Positions 17,185-26,544 of a DNA stretch of 64,000 nt are shown in pieces; the stretch's first letter is position 1; every line of letters begins with the position of its first letter. The position numbers and the translations under genes were made by a program. The notes under the pieces are model-generated. The model did no database searches and had not been told where the DNA came from. It saw only the letters and a program-made list of their open reading frames with translations. Origin of the DNA: Paragemmobacter amnigenus (GTDB lineage: Bacteria > Pseudomonadota > Alphaproteobacteria > Rhodobacterales > Rhodobacteraceae); assembly GCF_009908265.2 (NCBI RefSeq), contig NZ_JAAATX020000002.1, positions 186,001 to 250,000 of the forward strand, in the 5' to 3' direction.

Positions 17185-19188
17185 ATGTTCAAGAAGATCC
17201 TGATCGCCAACCGGGGCGAGATTGCCTGCCGCGTCATCAAGTCCGCGCGCAAGATGGGCATCAAGACGGTTGCCGTCTATTCCGATGCCGACCGCAACGC
17301 GCTGCACGTCAAGATGGCGGATGAGGCGGTGCATATCGGCCCGCCCCCTGCGAACCAGTCCTACATCGTGATCGACAGGATCATGGAGGCGATCCGCGCC
17401 ACGGGGGCCGAGGCGGTGCATCCGGGCTATGGCTTCCTGTCCGAGCGGATGGATTTCGCGGCTGCGCTGGAGAAGGAAGGCGTCGTCTTCATCGGCCCGC
17501 CCAGCCCCGCGATCGAGGCGATGGGGGACAAGATCACCTCGAAGAAGCTGGCGCAGCAGGCGGGGGTGTCGACCGTTCCGGGCTATATGGGCCTGATCGC
17601 GGACAGCGACGAGGCGGTGAAGATTTCCCGCGAGATCGGCTATCCGGTGATGATCAAGGCCTCTGCGGGCGGCGGCGGCAAGGGGATGCGGATCGCGTGG
17701 AACGATCAGGAGGCGGCTGAGGGCTTCCAGTCGTCCAAGAACGAGGCGGCGGCGTCCTTCGGGGATGACCGCATCTTCATCGAGAAATTCGTGACGCAAC
17801 CGCGCCATATCGAGATTCAGGTGCTGGCCGACAAGCACGGCAACTGCGTCTACCTGCACGAGCGGGAATGTTCCATCCAGCGCCGGAACCAGAAGGTGAT
17901 CGAAGAGGCGCCTTCGCCCTTCCTTGATGCCGCGACGCGCAAGGCGATGGGGGAACAGGCCTGCGCCTTGGCCAAGGCGGTGGGGTATACGAGTGCGGGG
18001 ACGGTGGAATTCATCGTCGACGGCAACCGGAATTTCTATTTCCTCGAGATGAACACCCGTCTGCAGGTTGAGCATCCGGTGACGGAGCTGATCACGGGCG
18101 TGGACCTTGTGGAGCAGATGATCCGCGTGGCGAATGGCGAGCCTTTGCCGTTCCGGCAAGAGGATCTGAAGATCAACGGCTGGGCGATGGAAAGCCGGTT
18201 GTATGCGGAAGATCCGTACCGGAACTTCCTGCCCTCCATCGGGCGGCTGACGCGCTATCGCCCGCCGGTCGAGGGGCCGACCGCGGGCGGGGGGATCGTG
18301 CGCAACGATACCGGCGTCTATGAGGGCGGCGAGATTTCCATGTATTACGACCCGATGATCGCCAAGCTCTGCACATGGGGCGAGACGCGCGAGGCGGCGA
18401 TCGAGGAGATGCGGCTGGCGCTGGATACCTTCGAAGTGGAAGGGATCGGGCACAACCTGCCTTTCTGTTCGGCGGTGATGGAGCATCCGCGTTTCGTGTC
18501 TGGCAACATCACCACGGCCTTCATCGCGGAAGAATATCCCGAGGGGTTCCAGGGTGTCGCGCTGGATGGGGCCATGCTGCGCCGCGTGGCGGCGGCGGCG
18601 GCGGCGATGAACCGCGTGGCGGAAATCCGGCGCACGAAGATCACCGGCACGATGGACAACCACCAGCGCCGCGTGGGCGATGACTGGGTCGTGTCGGTGC
18701 AGGGCGAGGCCTTCCCCGTGACGATCCGCGCAGACAAGGGCGGGTCCACCGTGACTTTCGCCGAAGGGACCAGCCACCGCGTGGAAAGCGACTGGACCCC
18801 CGGTCAGGCGCTGGCGCGGCTGATGGTGGATGGCGCGCCGCTGGTTCTGAAGGTGGGCAAGGTGCCGATGGGCTTCCGGCTGCGGGTGCGGGGGGCGGAC
18901 CTGAAGGTGCATGTGCGCACGCCGCGCCAGCATGATCTGGCCCTGTTGATGCCCGAAAAGCTGCCGCCCGATACATCGAAATTCCTGCTGTGCCCGATGC
19001 CCGGTCTGGTCGTGAAGATCAACGTGGCCGAGGGCGACGAGGTGCAGGAAGGCCAGGCGCTGGCGACGGTGGAGGCCATGAAGATGGAGAACATCCTGAA
19101 GGCCGAACGGCGTGGCGTCGTCCGCAAGATCAACGCGGCGGCGGGGGCGAGCCTGAAGGTGGATGACGTGATCATGGAGTTCGAGTGA
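17185..19188 (+). CDS. pccA: Propionyl-CoA carboxylase alpha subunit (biotin carboxylase + BCCP)
   Basis: ATP-dependent carboxylation of the covalently held biotin, partner of PccB. The 667-residue protein has the biotin carboxylase domains first (FKKILIANRGEIACRVI at the N-terminus, ATP-grasp loop KASAGGGGKGMRI about 157-170, EMNTRLQVEHPVTE about 290). A PCC-type linking domain follows, then a C-terminal biotinyl domain with EAMKMEN, whose Lys633 is the biotin site. GGAGAGAG lies just before the ATG. A terminator upstream separates it from the small genes, so it probably has its own promoter between 17146 and 17184. Confidence 0.95.
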   Translation: MFKKILIANRGEIACRVIKSARKMGIKTVAVYSDADRNALHVKMADEAVHIGPPPANQSYIVIDRIMEAIRATGAEAVHPGYGFLSERMDFAAALEKEGVVFIGPPSPAIEAMGDKITSKKLAQQAGVSTVPGYMGLIADSDEAVKISREIGYPVMIKASAGGGGKGMRIAWNDQEAAEGFQSSKNEAAASFGDDRIFIEKFVTQPRHIEIQVLADKHGNCVYLHERECSIQRRNQKVIEEAPSPFLDAATRKAMGEQACALAKAVGYTSAGTVEFIVDGNRNFYFLEMNTRLQVEHPVTELITGVDLVEQMIRVANGEPLPFRQEDLKINGWAMESRLYAEDPYRNFLPSIGRLTRYRPPVEGPTAGGGIVRNDTGVYEGGEISMYYDPMIAKLCTWGETREAAIEEMRLALDTFEVEGIGHNLPFCSAVMEHPRFVSGNITTAFIAEEYPEGFQGVALDGAMLRRVAAAAAAMNRVAEIRRTKITGTMDNHQRRVGDDWVVSVQGEAFPVTIRADKGGSTVTFAEGTSHRVESDWTPGQALARLMVDGAPLVLKVGKVPMGFRLRVRGADLKVHVRTPRQHDLALLMPEKLPPDTSKFLLCPMPGLVVKINVAEGDEVQEGQALATVEAMKMENILKAERRGVVRKINAAAGASLKVDDVIMEFE

Positions 19189-19233
19189 GGTGGTCCGGCG
19201 GGGCGTGACCTTGGCCAAGGTGGCGGAGGGCGG

Positions 19234-19686
19234 TCAGCCCCCCGCGCCGCGGCCTGCGCCCTGCTGGATTTCCTGCCGGCGCAGGGGGAACTTGTCGATG
19301 GCATGGGTGATTTCGCGCACCTCCCACGGCAGGGGCTTGCGGATCACGGGTTTCAGGTCCTTGTCCAAGAGCACAAGCGAGAAGCCGCGGGGGCGGAGTT
19401 TCTGGCGCACCTCGGTCCGCGCGGCGGGGTCGGTGTCGGTGATGAGGATCACGTCGCGTTCGGCCAGTTCGGCGGCATCGCGGGCGATCAGCTCCATCTG
19501 GCGGATGAAGTTCGGGTCGTTGGGGCTGTCGGCAAAGACGACCACGGGGCGCTTCACATACAGAAGCTCCTCCCAGACGATGGCGTCGGCGGGAACGGGG
19601 GCGAAACCCGTCTCTTCCGCGGCCTCTTGCGCGGTGGCGGCAAGCGGCAGAAGGGCGGCGACGAGCAGGATGCGCAGCAGTTTCAT
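19234..19686 (-). CDS. DUF4174 exported protein
   Basis: A 150-residue protein with a signal peptide (MKLLRILLVAALLPLAATAQ). The mature domain VVVFADSPNDPNFIRQMELI...VILITDTDP...RGFSLVLLDKDLKPVIRKP matches the DUF4174 family, a thioredoxin-like fold lacking the CxxC motif; there is no cysteine here either. Molecular role unknown. AAGGGGAA lies 6 bases before the ATG at 19686. It is transcribed against pccA, converging with a 45-base gap, and divergent from the mutase gene. Confidence 0.8.
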   Translation of the reverse strand: MKLLRILLVAALLPLAATAQEAAEETGFAPVPADAIVWEELLYVKRPVVVFADSPNDPNFIRQMELIARDAAELAERDVILITDTDPAARTEVRQKLRPRGFSLVLLDKDLKPVIRKPLPWEVREITHAIDKFPLRRQEIQQGAGRGAGG

Positions 19687-19791
19687 TCGGTTCCCCTTTG
19701 CCTGCCAATATAGGGCAGGGGACTGAAAACCCAAGGGATATGCCGGTTGCCGACCGCGATGTGTCGGGCCGGTGTGAAGGAAGGAAGAGAG

Positions 19792-21921
19792 ATGTCGGAA
19801 GACCTGTCGAAATGGCGCGCGCTGGCGGCGAAGGAGTTGAAGGGGGCTGATCCCGAGACCCTGACGTGGAACACGCTGGAGGGGATCGCGGTCAAGCCGC
19901 TTTATACCGCGGCCGATACGGCGGGGCTGCCGCAGATGGGCGAGTTGCCGGGGGTGGCGCCCTTCACGCGGGGGGTCAGGGCCACGATGTATGCGGGGCG
20001 CCCGTGGACGATCCGGCAATATGCGGGGTTTTCGACGGCGGAAGAGAGCAACAACTTTTACCGCAAGGCGCTGGCGGCGGGGCAGCAGGGGGTGTCGGTG
20101 GCCTTCGACCTTGCCACCCATCGCGGCTATGACAGCGACCATCCGCGCGTTGTGGGCGATGTGGGCAAGGCCGGTGTCGCCATCGACAGCGTCGAGGACA
20201 TGAAGGTGTTGTTTGACGGCATCCCGCTGGAAAAGATCAGCGTGTCCATGACGATGAACGGGGCGGTGATCCCGATTCTGGCCAATTTCATCGTCACGGG
20301 CGAGGAGCAGGGGGTGCCGCGTGCAGCCCTTTCGGGGACGATCCAGAACGACATCCTGAAAGAGTTCATGGTGCGGAACACCTATATCTATCCGCCCGAA
20401 CCTTCGATGCGGATCATCGCGGACATCATCGAATACACCAGCCGCGAGATGCCGAAGTTCAATTCCATCTCGATCTCCGGCTATCACATGCAGGAGGCGG
20501 GGGCGAACCTTGTGCAGGAGCTGGCCTTCACGCTGGCCGACGGGCGGGAATATGTCCGTGCGGCGCTGGCGCGGGGGATGGATGTGGACGATTTCGCGGG
20601 ACGGCTGTCGTTCTTCTTTGCCATCGGGATGAATTTCTTCATGGAGGCGGCGAAGCTGCGCGCGGCGCGGATGCTGTGGCACCGGATCATGGAAGGGTTC
20701 GGGGCGAAGAAGGCATCCAGCCTGATGCTGCGGACACATTGCCAGACGAGCGGCGTCAGCTTGCAGGAGCAGGATCCCTATAACAACGTGATCCGCACGG
20801 CCTATGAGGCGATGGCGGCGGTGCTGGGCGGGACGCAGTCGCTGCACACCAATGCGCTGGACGAGGCGATTGCCCTGCCCACGGAGTTCAGCGCGCGGAT
20901 CGCGCGGAACACGCAGTTGATTTTGCAGGAAGAAACGGGGGTGACGAAGGTCATCGATCCGCTGGCAGGGTCCTATTACGTCGAAAGCCTGACCGCCAAG
21001 CTGGCCGAGGATGCCTGGGCCCTGATGGAAGAGGTCGAGGCGATGGGGGGCATGACGAAGGCCGTGGCCTCGGGGATGCCGAAGCTTCGGATCGAGGAGT
21101 CGGCGGCGCGGCGGCAGGCGATGATCGACCGGGGCGAAGAGGTGATCGTCGGCGTCAACAAGTACCGCAAGGACAAGGAAGAGCCGATCGACATCCTGGA
21201 CATCGACAACGTCGCCGTGCGCGAGGCGCAGATCGCGCGGCTGCGCGCGACGCGTGCCAAGCGGGACGAGGCGGCCTGTCAGGCGGCGCTGGCGGAACTG
21301 ACGCGGCGCGCGGGCGAGGGTGGCAATCTGCTGGAAGCGGCGGTGGAGGCAGCCCGTGCACGGGCATCTGTCGGGGAGATTTCGGACGCGATGGAAAAGG
21401 TGTTCGGGCGGCATCGGGCCGAGGTTAAGACGCTGGCCGGAGTCTATGGCGCGGCCTATGAGGGGGATCAGGGTTTCGCCCAGATCCAGAAGGACGTGGA
21501 AGCCTTTGCCGAGGCCGAGGGGCGGCGTCCGCGGATGCTGGTCGTAAAGATGGGGCAGGACGGGCATGACCGCGGGGCGAAGGTGATCGCGACCGCCTTT
21601 GCCGATATCGGGTTCGACGTCGATGTGGGGCCGCTGTTCCAGACGCCGGAAGAGGCCGCGCAGGATGCCATCGACAATGATGTGCATGTCGTCGGCATCT
21701 CGAGCCAGGCGGCTGGGCACAAGACGCTCGCGCCCAAGCTGGTGCAGGCGCTGAAGGAGGCGGGGGCGGATGATGTACTGGTGATCTGCGGCGGCGTCAT
21801 TCCGCAGCAGGATTACCAGTTCCTCTATGACCACGGGGTCAAGGCGATCTTCGGGCCGGGGACCAACATCCCCGAGGCGGCGCGGGAAATCCTTGACCTG
21901 ATCCGGCAGGCGCGGGGCTAG
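19792..21921 (+). CDS. scpA: Methylmalonyl-CoA mutase
   Basis: Adenosylcobalamin-dependent isomerisation of (R)-methylmalonyl-CoA to succinyl-CoA, the last step of the propionyl-CoA route. The 709 residues make a full-length single-chain catalytic subunit: a TIM-barrel substrate domain ([21 protein letters not shown], about residues 60-85), and a C-terminal B12 domain with base-off motif DGHDRG (Asp590, His592, Gly595) and [20 protein letters not shown] precedes the ATG at 19792; a start at 19747 would add 15 residues of no family match. No epimerase or MeaB chaperone gene is in the window. Confidence 0.94.
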   Translation: MSEDLSKWRALAAKELKGADPETLTWNTLEGIAVKPLYTAADTAGLPQMGELPGVAPFTRGVRATMYAGRPWTIRQYAGFSTAEESNNFYRKALAAGQQGVSVAFDLATHRGYDSDHPRVVGDVGKAGVAIDSVEDMKVLFDGIPLEKISVSMTMNGAVIPILANFIVTGEEQGVPRAALSGTIQNDILKEFMVRNTYIYPPEPSMRIIADIIEYTSREMPKFNSISISGYHMQEAGANLVQELAFTLADGREYVRAALARGMDVDDFAGRLSFFFAIGMNFFMEAAKLRAARMLWHRIMEGFGAKKASSLMLRTHCQTSGVSLQEQDPYNNVIRTAYEAMAAVLGGTQSLHTNALDEAIALPTEFSARIARNTQLILQEETGVTKVIDPLAGSYYVESLTAKLAEDAWALMEEVEAMGGMTKAVASGMPKLRIEESAARRQAMIDRGEEVIVGVNKYRKDKEEPIDILDIDNVAVREAQIARLRATRAKRDEAACQAALAELTRRAGEGGNLLEAAVEAARARASVGEISDAMEKVFGRHRAEVKTLAGVYGAAYEGDQGFAQIQKDVEAFAEAEGRRPRMLVVKMGQDGHDRGAKVIATAFADIGFDVDVGPLFQTPEEAAQDAIDNDVHVVGISSQAAGHKTLAPKLVQALKEAGADDVLVICGGVIPQQDYQFLYDHGVKAIFGPGTNIPEAAREILDLIRQARG

Positions 21922-21936
21922 GTCGGGGTCCTGTCC

Positions 21937-23286
21937 GTGTCGCCTTTGGTGTCGCGTCGTTCGGTAGTGGCTGGTTTGGGGGCGGCGGCGATGGGACCGT
22001 GGGCGTCGCGCGCGGGACGCGCCGGAGAGGGTGATGCGCCGGTCGTGGTGATCGGCGCGGGGCTGGCGGGGCTGTCGGCGGCGCGCGTGGTGGCCGATGC
22101 GGGCCGGGCCGTTACCGTGCTGGAGGCGCGGGATAGGGTTGGCGGACGTCTGCATAGCTCGCGCCTCTGGTCAGGCTTGCCGGTCGATCTGGGGGCAAGC
22201 TGGATCCACGGAACCAAGGGCAACCCGCTGACCGCGCTTGCGCGCGAGGCGGGGGCGCGGCTGGTGGCGACCGATTATGACCGGTCCATCCTGATCGATG
22301 CCGCAGGGCGCGAGATTGACCCGGACCTGCGCGGGGCGGAGCGCATCCTGTCACGCGCGCTGGCCGCAGCAGGGGAGGCGGGGGCCGACCTGTCGGTGCG
22401 CGCGGCGGTCGAGGCGTCGGCGGCATGGCGCAAGGCCGATGCGCGGGAGCGGCGGCTGGTGGACTATCTGGTCAACAGCACACTGGAGCAGGAATATGGC
22501 GGGCCCGCGCGGCGCCTTTCGGCATGGTATGGCGCAGAGGGCGGGGAATTCGACGGGGCGGACAAGCTGTTTCCCGACGGGTTCGACGCGGTGGCGCGGC
22601 ATCTGGCGCGGGGGCTGGATATCCGCACGGGGGCCGAGGTGGTGACCGTCGCGCCGGGGCGGGTGGAACTGGCCGACGGATCGGCGGTGGCGGCGGGGGC
22701 GATCCTGTGCACGCTGCCGCTGGGGGTGTTGCAGGCGGGGCGCGTGCGTTTTTCCGAAGCACTGGGCGCGCGGCGGCAGGCGGCGATCGGGGCGCTGGGC
22801 ATGGGGCTTTTGAACAAGTGCTGGCTGCGGTTCGACCGCGTGGCATGGCCGGATGACGTGGACTGGATCGGCTGGCTGGGGCCGGAGGCGGGTGTCTGGG
22901 CGGAATGGGTGTCGCTGGCGCGGGTGACGGGGGCGCCGGTCCTCTTGGGGTTCAATGCGGGGGATCAGGCGGCGGGGATCGAGGCGCTGGAGGATCGCGC
23001 GACGGTGGATCAGGCCGTGGCGGCGCTGCGGGCGATGTTCGGCAGCGGCTTTCCGGCGCCCGTGGCGGCGCAGGTGACGCGCTGGGGGCGCGATCCGTTC
23101 AGTCTGGGAAGCTACAGTTTCCACGCCGTGGGGTCGGGGCCCAAGGACCGCCGCGCGCTGGCGGGGGCGGACTGGGACGGCGCGCTGTGGTTCGCGGGCG
23201 AGGCCTGCGAGGCGGAGCATTACGGCACGGCGCATGGCGCGGTGCTGTCGGGTCGCGCCGTGGCGCGGGCGATGCTGGCGGGTTAG
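21937..23286 (+). CDS. Tat-exported flavin amine oxidase family protein
   Basis: A 449-residue FAD enzyme of the monoamine oxidase/polyamine oxidase family. It starts at a GTG 15 bases after the mutase stop. A twin-arginine signal is visible (SRRSVVAGLGAAAMG), so it would be folded with FAD before export to the periplasm. The Rossmann motif VVVIGAGLAGLSAARVVADAG, the GGRLHS loop and the C-terminal FAGEACEAEHYGTAHGAVLSG flavin motif are intact. The substrate is unknown (polyamine or other amine). It may be expressed with the mutase by read-through. Confidence 0.85.
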   Translation: MSPLVSRRSVVAGLGAAAMGPWASRAGRAGEGDAPVVVIGAGLAGLSAARVVADAGRAVTVLEARDRVGGRLHSSRLWSGLPVDLGASWIHGTKGNPLTALAREAGARLVATDYDRSILIDAAGREIDPDLRGAERILSRALAAAGEAGADLSVRAAVEASAAWRKADARERRLVDYLVNSTLEQEYGGPARRLSAWYGAEGGEFDGADKLFPDGFDAVARHLARGLDIRTGAEVVTVAPGRVELADGSAVAAGAILCTLPLGVLQAGRVRFSEALGARRQAAIGALGMGLLNKCWLRFDRVAWPDDVDWIGWLGPEAGVWAEWVSLARVTGAPVLLGFNAGDQAAGIEALEDRATVDQAVAALRAMFGSGFPAPVAAQVTRWGRDPFSLGSYSFHAVGSGPKDRRALAGADWDGALWFAGEACEAEHYGTAHGAVLSGRAVARAMLAG

Positions 23287-23642
23287 AGTTCCACGCCGTC
23301 GGGCGGGGTTTCGACCGGCGGCGCGTCGGGTTTGCGGCGGATGATGATGTCGCCGTTTTCCAGCATTTCGGGCAGTTCGTAATTGGTCATGTCGTCGACC
23401 AATGCCATCAGCTTTTCCATCGCGGGCGCGATGGTGGGGCCGAGCTGATCCAGCGCCTGCCGCATCTCGTCCAGCGCGGGTTCCATTTCCTGCGTGAAGC
23501 CTTCGAAGAACAGGGCAAGCCCGCGTTCCATGAGCGAGGGGCCGTCCTCTGCCGTTTCGGGCGCGGGGTCGGGCGCTGCCTCCTGCGCCGTGGCGGCGAG
23601 GGGGGAGAGGGCGAGCAGGAGGGCGAGGGCTGCGTGTCTCAT
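23283..23642 (-). CDS. Small exported acidic protein
   Basis: A 119-residue protein with a signal peptide (MRHAALALLLALSPLAATAQ). An acidic helical mature domain follows (LMERGLALFFEGFTQEMEPALDEMRQALDQLG), with a C-terminus containing ELPEMLENGDIIIRRK. I recognise a Rhodobacterales-conserved type but no function. The gene ends 4 bases inside the amine oxidase stop (convergent) and its start overlaps the stop of the EEP-family gene upstream (ATGA), so it closes a long leftward operon. Confidence 0.75.
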   Translation of the reverse strand: MRHAALALLLALSPLAATAQEAAPDPAPETAEDGPSLMERGLALFFEGFTQEMEPALDEMRQALDQLGPTIAPAMEKLMALVDDMTNYELPEMLENGDIIIRRKPDAPPVETPPDGVEL

Positions 23643-24718
23643 GGACCCAAGATGGGGGCGGGGGCGGCGGATTCAACCGGCGCAAGGTCCAGCGTGACCG
23701 GGAAATGGTCCGATGCGTCCAGAAGGGCGGCCCAGAGCGCGGGGGTGCGGGCGATGGCGGGGTCGTCATGCGGGTGCCAGATGCGCCATGTTGCGCGGGG
23801 GCAGAGGTCGGGCGAGACCATGACGAAATCCAGAAGCGCGTCGAACCAGCGGTCCTGCGGGGCGATGTAGAAGCGCGCGGTGGACGGGGCGACGCCAAGG
23901 CGCTGGGTGATCGCCATGGCGGCGTGGGGGTCGTGCAGGCGCAATTCCGGCGGGCCATCGAGGCCGAGGATCACTTCGACACCGGAGCGGCCGAAGAGTT
24001 TTTCATATTCGTCCAGCCCCGGACCGTCGTTCAGGTCGCCCAGCACGACCAGCGCGTCGCCCGCCGCCAGATGGGCCGTGACGCGCTGGCGCAGCCAGAG
24101 GCACTGGGCAAGCTGCTTGCGGCGGTTGTCGATGGCAAGGCGGGTCAGTTCCGCCCCGTCGCGCGCGCCGTGGGGGGCCTTGGATTTGGCATGGACCCCG
24201 ATCAGGCGCAGGGGGTGGCCGTCCCATGTCACGGCGAGTTCGAGGGGGGGCTTGGAGAAGCGGATCACCTCGCTGATCCCGTCGGCGTCGAGGTCGTAGC
24301 GGAAGGCGGTGTCGAAGCGGGGGGCGTCGTGGCCGCCCTGACGGGGCGCGGGGGCGCCTTGAGGGTCGTGGTGGACGGTCAGGCGGTCGGGGTCGTAGAG
24401 GAAGGCGATTTCCTGTTCGGTTTCGGACGGATAGCCGATGATCGCCTTGCGCGCGCGGATCCCCGCGCTGGCGGCGAAGCGTTCCAGCGCGCGGGTGGTC
24501 GACCGTTTCGTGCCGGTATCGGGCGCCTCGATCACCATGATCCCGTCGGCGTCGAGGGCGGAAAAGACGGTGCGCAGCGCGGTGAGTTGCCGGTCGCGGG
24601 TGATGCCGTAGCGGGCCGAGGGGCGGGCATCGTCCAGCGGGCGGCCCGCATCGTCGAAAAGCGCGTTGAACCATTCGACATTGTAGGTCGCAAGGCGCAG
24701 GGGCCGCGCCCCGCCCAT
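23639..24718 (-). CDS. Endonuclease/exonuclease/phosphatase-family protein
   Basis: A 359-residue protein of the EEP superfamily. It has the N-terminal LATYNVEWFNALFDD, the central metal/catalytic VVLGDLNDGPGLDEY (Asp and Asn) and the C-terminal DASDHFPVTLDL histidine motif. Substrate, nucleic acid or a phosphoester, cannot be decided. No signal peptide with the start at 24718, which overlaps the preceding stop (TGATG), implying coupled translation; the longer in-frame ORF overlaps the DjlA-like gene. Confidence 0.85.
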   Translation of the reverse strand: MGGARPLRLATYNVEWFNALFDDAGRPLDDARPSARYGITRDRQLTALRTVFSALDADGIMVIEAPDTGTKRSTTRALERFAASAGIRARKAIIGYPSETEQEIAFLYDPDRLTVHHDPQGAPAPRQGGHDAPRFDTAFRYDLDADGISEVIRFSKPPLELAVTWDGHPLRLIGVHAKSKAPHGARDGAELTRLAIDNRRKQLAQCLWLRQRVTAHLAAGDALVVLGDLNDGPGLDEYEKLFGRSGVEVILGLDGPPELRLHDPHAAMAITQRLGVAPSTARFYIAPQDRWFDALLDFVMVSPDLCPRATWRIWHPHDDPAIARTPALWAALLDASDHFPVTLDLAPVESAAPAPILGP

Positions 24719-25416
24719 CAGGCGGCCTCTTTTGCCGAAATCTCTTCCCATGCGGCGTTGAGCGCGATGAGGCGGCGTTCGGCCAGCCGGATCGCCTCTT
24801 CCGGGACGCCGCGGGCGAGCATGCGGTCGGGGTGGTTTTCCTTCACCGCGCGTTTCCATGCGGCGCGGGCTTCCTCGACCGGCGTTCCGGCGGGGATGCC
24901 GAGGACGTCGTAGGGATCGCGGGGCGCGCCTTCGACGAAGCTGGCGCGCAGGGATTTGAAACAGGCGTCGGTCAGGCCGAAGATGCGCGCGACCTCGTGC
25001 AGCAATTCATCCTCGCGCGGGTGGTAGGTGCCGTCGGCGAGGGCGATGAGGAACAGCCCCTCCATCACGTCTTCCAGCACGTCGCGATGGGCGGGGCCGA
25101 ACATGGCGGCGATCTTGCGGGCATAGGCGTCGAAGCCCGCCACGTCCTGACGGGCAAGGTTGTAGACGCGGGCGGCGTTGGCGGTTTCGGCCTCGTCTAT
25201 GGTGAAGACGCGGCGGAAGGCGGTGACTTCGTCCTTGGTCACCTGACCGTCGGCCTTGGCGAGTTTGGCGCCGAGGGCGAGGACGGCGATGGTGAAGCCC
25301 ACGGACAGTTCGGGCTGGTGGTCGACATGACCGGTCAGCTTGTCGAAGACAACGGAAAGCGGCTCGCCTTGCGCGAGGGCTGAGAGCGCTTCGGCGATGC
25401 GGGTCCAAATCGACAT
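24718..25416 (-). CDS. DjlA-like protein (TerB domain + DnaJ domain)
   Basis: A 232-residue co-chaperone-like protein. An N-terminal TerB-type helical domain (VGFTIAVLALGAKLAKADGQVTKDEV and LADGTYHPREDELL) carries acidic metal-binding positions. A C-terminal J domain (DPYDVLGIPAGTPVEEARAAWKRAVKENHPDRM, about residues 165-225) has an intact HPD. It lacks the N-terminal membrane anchor of enterobacterial DjlA. It would stimulate DnaK ATPase. It is coupled with the EEP-family gene downstream. Confidence 0.88.
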   Translation of the reverse strand: MSIWTRIAEALSALAQGEPLSVVFDKLTGHVDHQPELSVGFTIAVLALGAKLAKADGQVTKDEVTAFRRVFTIDEAETANAARVYNLARQDVAGFDAYARKIAAMFGPAHRDVLEDVMEGLFLIALADGTYHPREDELLHEVARIFGLTDACFKSLRASFVEGAPRDPYDVLGIPAGTPVEEARAAWKRAVKENHPDRMLARGVPEEAIRLAERRLIALNAAWEEISAKEAA

Positions 25417-25447
25417 ATGCGGATGATAGTGCGGGTCGGGGCGGAAG

Positions 25448-25936
25448 TCAGCGGAGGAACTTCTGCATCAGCACCAAATCCATCGTCCGCCCGAATTTGA
25501 AGCCCACGCGTTGCAGGATCGCCACCGTTTCGAACCCCATGCGGGCGTGAAAGGCGCGTCCGGCAGGGTTTTCCGCCGAGACGCCGGCGAAGATCGAGAT
25601 GGCACCGCCCGCGCGGGCGTGATCTTCGATCGCGGACATGAGGGCGCGGCCGAGGCCCGCGCCGTGATGCGCTGGGGCGAGGAGGATGGTGTGTTCCATC
25701 GTGCGGGCATAGCCCACGCCGCCGCGGAACTGGGCATAGGTGGCAAAGCCCGCGACGGTGCCGTCCTGTTCGGCCACGAGGAAGGCATGGCCTGCGCCCT
25801 GCCGGTCGCGGATCATGGCGGCGATGTCTGCAAGGGACTTTTCGGCGGAGTTGAAGGTGACGGCGGTGTCGCGGATCGCGGGGTTCCAGATGGCCGCGAT
25901 GGCGGCGGCATCGGCGGGGGTGGCGTCGCGGATCAT
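25448..25936 (-). CDS. GNAT-family N-acetyltransferase (Pat/YncA-like)
   Basis: A 162-residue GCN5-type acetyltransferase. It has the acetyl-CoA loop HHGAGLGRALMSAIEDHA (about 88-105), an N-terminal MIRDATPADAAAIAAIWN, and VSAENPAGRAFHARMGFE near the C-terminus. It resembles phosphinothricin/methionine-sulfoximine acetyltransferases in layout. Its start overlaps the stop of the VOC gene by 4 bases. The natural substrate is unknown. Confidence 0.87.
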   Translation of the reverse strand: MIRDATPADAAAIAAIWNPAIRDTAVTFNSAEKSLADIAAMIRDRQGAGHAFLVAEQDGTVAGFATYAQFRGGVGYARTMEHTILLAPAHHGAGLGRALMSAIEDHARAGGAISIFAGVSAENPAGRAFHARMGFETVAILQRVGFKFGRTMDLVLMQKFLR

Positions 25937-26544
25937 GTCAGCACGCGCTCGCCCTGCGGGGTGGTGATGGTGGCGCGCAGGGCGGGGGGGCCTGCGGTGA
26001 CGTGGACGCGGGGGTCGGACAGGCGCGAGAGGGCCGCGCGCAGGGCGTCGGGCTGCGGGTGGGTGATGTGAAGGGCGGTCAGCCGCGCGCCGTGGTCGGG
26101 CAGGCGGGGCGCGGGGTGGGCGGTGCCCTCCCACTGGATCAGGGCGGGGAAGCGGTTGTCGAAGGGCAGGATGCCGGAGGCGGGGACCGCCATGCGCCAG
26201 CGGAAATCGCCGCGTTGCAGGGCGACGGGGGTGCCGGTGCCTGCGGGGGATTGGGCCAGTTCGGCGTCAAGGTCGCCGGTGCGGCAGATCCAGTTGGTCA
26301 GGCGCGGCGGGCCGGAAAAGCGGTCGAGGTCGAACCAGCGCGGCCAGGCGGGGCGGGGTTGCGACGGGTCGGCGGCGATGACTTCGAGATAGAGGTCGGG
26401 GCCGAGCGACAGGAGGCGGTTGTGCGTCGCCATATGCGGATGCTGCCCGCCCGCCGCCAGCGGCAGGCCAAGCGCTGCCTCGACCGCCGCCACGCCTTCG
26501 GCCAGACCGGTGCAGGAAACGGCAAGGTGGTCGAGCACCAGCAT
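25933..26544 (-). CDS. VOC/glyoxalase-like domain protein
   Basis: A 203-residue protein of the Glyoxalase_3-like VOC group. The N-terminal MLVLDHLAVSCTGLAEGVAAVEAALG carries the first metal-ligand histidine, HPHMATHNRLLSLG and DLYLEVIAAD follow, and a degenerate second half ends in TTPQGERVLT. Enzymatic activity is unproven for this group. The start at 26544 shares one base with the ppx stop, so it is translated with ppx. Confidence 0.82.
   Translation of the reverse strand: MLVLDHLAVSCTGLAEGVAAVEAALGLPLAAGGQHPHMATHNRLLSLGPDLYLEVIAADPSQPRPAWPRWFDLDRFSGPPRLTNWICRTGDLDAELAQSPAGTGTPVALQRGDFRWRMAVPASGILPFDNRFPALIQWEGTAHPAPRLPDHGARLTALHITHPQPDALRAALSRLSDPRVHVTAGPPALRATITTPQGERVLT

Noticed and set aside
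16658-17203. 181-codon frame overlapping the glycine-zipper lipoprotein
   Set aside because: Runs through a terminator into pccA and lacks recognisable features; the lipoprotein frame has a clear signal and lipobox.
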